From the NCBI GenBank assembly GCA_019454765.1, contig JACFNR010000009.1, positions 20,027 to 74,815 of the forward strand: DNA of 54,789 nt. Direction: 5' to 3'. The position numbers were made by a program, and so were the translations under genes. This DNA comes from Trueperaceae bacterium. Lineage in GTDB: Bacteria > Deinococcota > Deinococci > Deinococcales > Trueperaceae. Below are positions 53,731-54,789 of the stretch, piece by piece (the stretch's first letter is position 1; each line of letters starts with the position of its first letter). The notes beneath the pieces were generated by a model. The model was not told where the DNA came from. It searched no databases and was given only the letters and a program-made list of their open reading frames with translations.

Positions 53731-54789
53731 TCAGGCGTCCCACGCGACAGTCGAGCCGTCCGGACCCTTGCTGACGACCAGCCGGGCGGGCAGCCTCTCG
53801 CTCAGCTCCGGCACGTGCGTGATGACACCCACCATGCGCCCCTCCTTCGTCAACGCCTCCAGCACGGCCGTTACGCTGTCGAGGGTGGCGCGGTCCAGCG
53901 TCCCGAAGCCCTCGTCGAGGAAGAGCGCGCCCAGTGACGCGTTGCCGGCGAGCGTGTCGGACAGCGCCAGCGCCAGCGCCAGGCTGGCCACGAAGCTCTC
54001 GCCGCCCGACAGGGTGCGGGCGCTGCGCAGCTCCCCGCCCGCCCAGGCGTCGGCCACCAGGTAGTCGCCGTCCAGCAGGTGCAGGTCGAAGCGGCCGTCG
54101 GTCACGAGCCTCAGGGTGGCCGAGGCGCGGCGCGCCAACCGCTGCTGCACCTGGGTCATCAGGTACTCCTGGAAGCGGTCGCCGCGGAGGTCGAGCGCCA
54201 GTTGGCGGTGCAACTCGTGCTTGGCGCGGGCCGCCTCGAGCTCGCGGCGCAGCTCGCCCTTCCGCTCCAGCCGCTCCGTGACGCTCGCGAGGCGGTGGAG
54301 CGCCGACCCGAGCTCGCCCGCCACCTCGCCCTGCCGGGCGCGGGCCGCGGCGAGTTCGGCCTCCAGGCGCGTCACGGCGGCGGGCGCGCCGCTCCCCTCG
54401 GCGTCGACCAGGGGCGGCAGGGCCGCCTGCTCGGCGCGGGCGTCGCGCTCACCGCGCGCCACCGCCTCGCTCTCCCGCTCGTGCTCCGCCACGCGGGCGG
54501 CCAACGCCTCCAGCGCCCGCTGGTCGCGCAGCGCCGCGCGCGCCTCGGCGGCGTCGGCGAAGCCGCCGGCGGCGGTGGCCGCGGCCACGGCGCTCGCGGC
54601 CGCGTCGGCGGCGACCCGCGCCTCCTCCGCCGCGAGCCTCTTGGCCGCCAGGGCGTCCGCCGCTCGCTCCGCCTCGTGGGCGGCGCGTTCGGCCGCGGCG
54701 CTCGCCATGTTCGCCGCCTCCGCGAGCGCGGCGATCTCGTCCTTGAGGGCGCGGATGGCGCCGCTCGGGTCCGCCTGGGCCGCGCCCAG
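53731..54789 (-). CDS. sbcC: SbcC-like exonuclease subunit, 3' part
   Basis: C-terminal part (about 352 residues) of an SMC-like nuclease subunit that works with SbcD on hairpins and double-strand ends. The frame is open through the right edge of the window, so the N-terminus is missing; the ATG at 54708 lies within coiled coil and is not the start. A long Ala/Glu/Arg coiled coil leads to the C-terminal ATPase half with ARTLSGGESFVASLALALAL (signature) and LFLDEGFGTLDRATLD (Walker B and D-loop), then VGVITHVPEL. Confidence 0.9.
   Translation of the reverse strand: MGAAQADPSGAIRALKDEIAALAEAANMASAAAERAAHEAERAADALAAKRLAAEEARVAADAAASAVAAATAAGGFADAAEARAALRDQRALEALAARVAEHERESEAVARGERDARAEQAALPPLVDAEGSGAPAAVTRLEAELAAARARQGEVAGELGSALHRLASVTERLERKGELRRELEAARAKHELHRQLALDLRGDRFQEYLMTQVQQRLARRASATLRLVTDGRFDLHLLDGDYLVADAWAGGELRSARTLSGGESFVASLALALALSDTLAGNASLGALFLDEGFGTLDRATLDSVTAVLEALTKEGRMVGVITHVPELSERLPARLVVSKGPDGSTVAWDA

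Overview
The window is GC-rich (about 70-75% by eye), gene-dense chromosomal DNA from a bacterium, with no phage, insertion sequence, rRNA or CRISPR array. A Deinococcota host, perhaps near Truepera, is suggested by two things: a PilB of 887 residues built like Thermus PilF (three N-terminal MshEN-like modules), and the abundance of start codons lying 5-8 bases after a TANNNT -10 element, the leaderless arrangement known to be common in Deinococcus. This placement is inference; no taxonomic marker was compared.

Layout. 1-1460: uracil-DNA glycosylase, a DUF1844 protein and D-aminoacyl-tRNA deacylase. 1539-5736 (minus): carA, a short GlmU-like protein, lgt, DUF456 and a MogA-like protein. 5943-9102: sucC, sucD, gluQ. 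9113-11433: a trp promoter, a leader peptide with tandem Trp codons, trpB, trpA. 11450-14975: RlpA, a 56-residue ORF, TatD, an alpha/beta-hydrolase and a YqeG-like phosphatase. 14972-18888: pilB, pilT. 18927-22318: a leu promoter, a leader peptide with a Val-Val-Leu-Leu run, an attenuator hairpin, leuC, leuD, leuB. 22288-25182 (minus): PadR, ABC ATPase, permease. 25275-29210: ilvD, ThuA, Gfo/Idh/MocA, metallopeptidase. 29197-30797 (minus): ispD, ispE. 30892-31155: PspC. 31256-34716 (minus): PASTA protein and an E2-like protein with a repeat-bearing acidic linker. 34872-35498: unknown protein. 35527-43745 (minus): upp, then wecA-like/wecB/folP/folB/folK, then metallophosphoesterase/ackA/ROK/DUF5698. 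43846-44349: tRNA-Ser and two tRNA-Gln. 44439-51947: 3-hydroxyacyl-CoA dehydrogenase, RsmJ, class III aminotransferase, sulfurtransferase, rpe, accD, accA, bactofilin. 52023-54789: degenerate SDR, nrdR, partial sbcC.

How the genes work together. Most are housekeeping: branched-chain amino acid and Trp synthesis, folate, isoprenoid (MEP), fatty acid initiation, TCA cycle, envelope precursors and type IV pili. Operons are tightly coupled by 4-base stop/start overlaps of the form NTGA, mostly GTGA, with two apparent CTGA and one TTGA cases.

Most notable signals: (i) two amino-acid leader peptides whose ATG lies at the predicted transcription start, that is, leaderless attenuators; (ii) at least thirteen leaderless-type promoters; (iii) a series of proteins missing the hallmark residues of their families (UDG without Fe-S cysteines, hydrolase without its nucleophile Ser, ROK kinase without its zinc cysteines, ABC ATPase without the switch His, SDR without Ser-Tyr-Lys, E2-like protein without the catalytic motif, GlmU without its acetyltransferase half).
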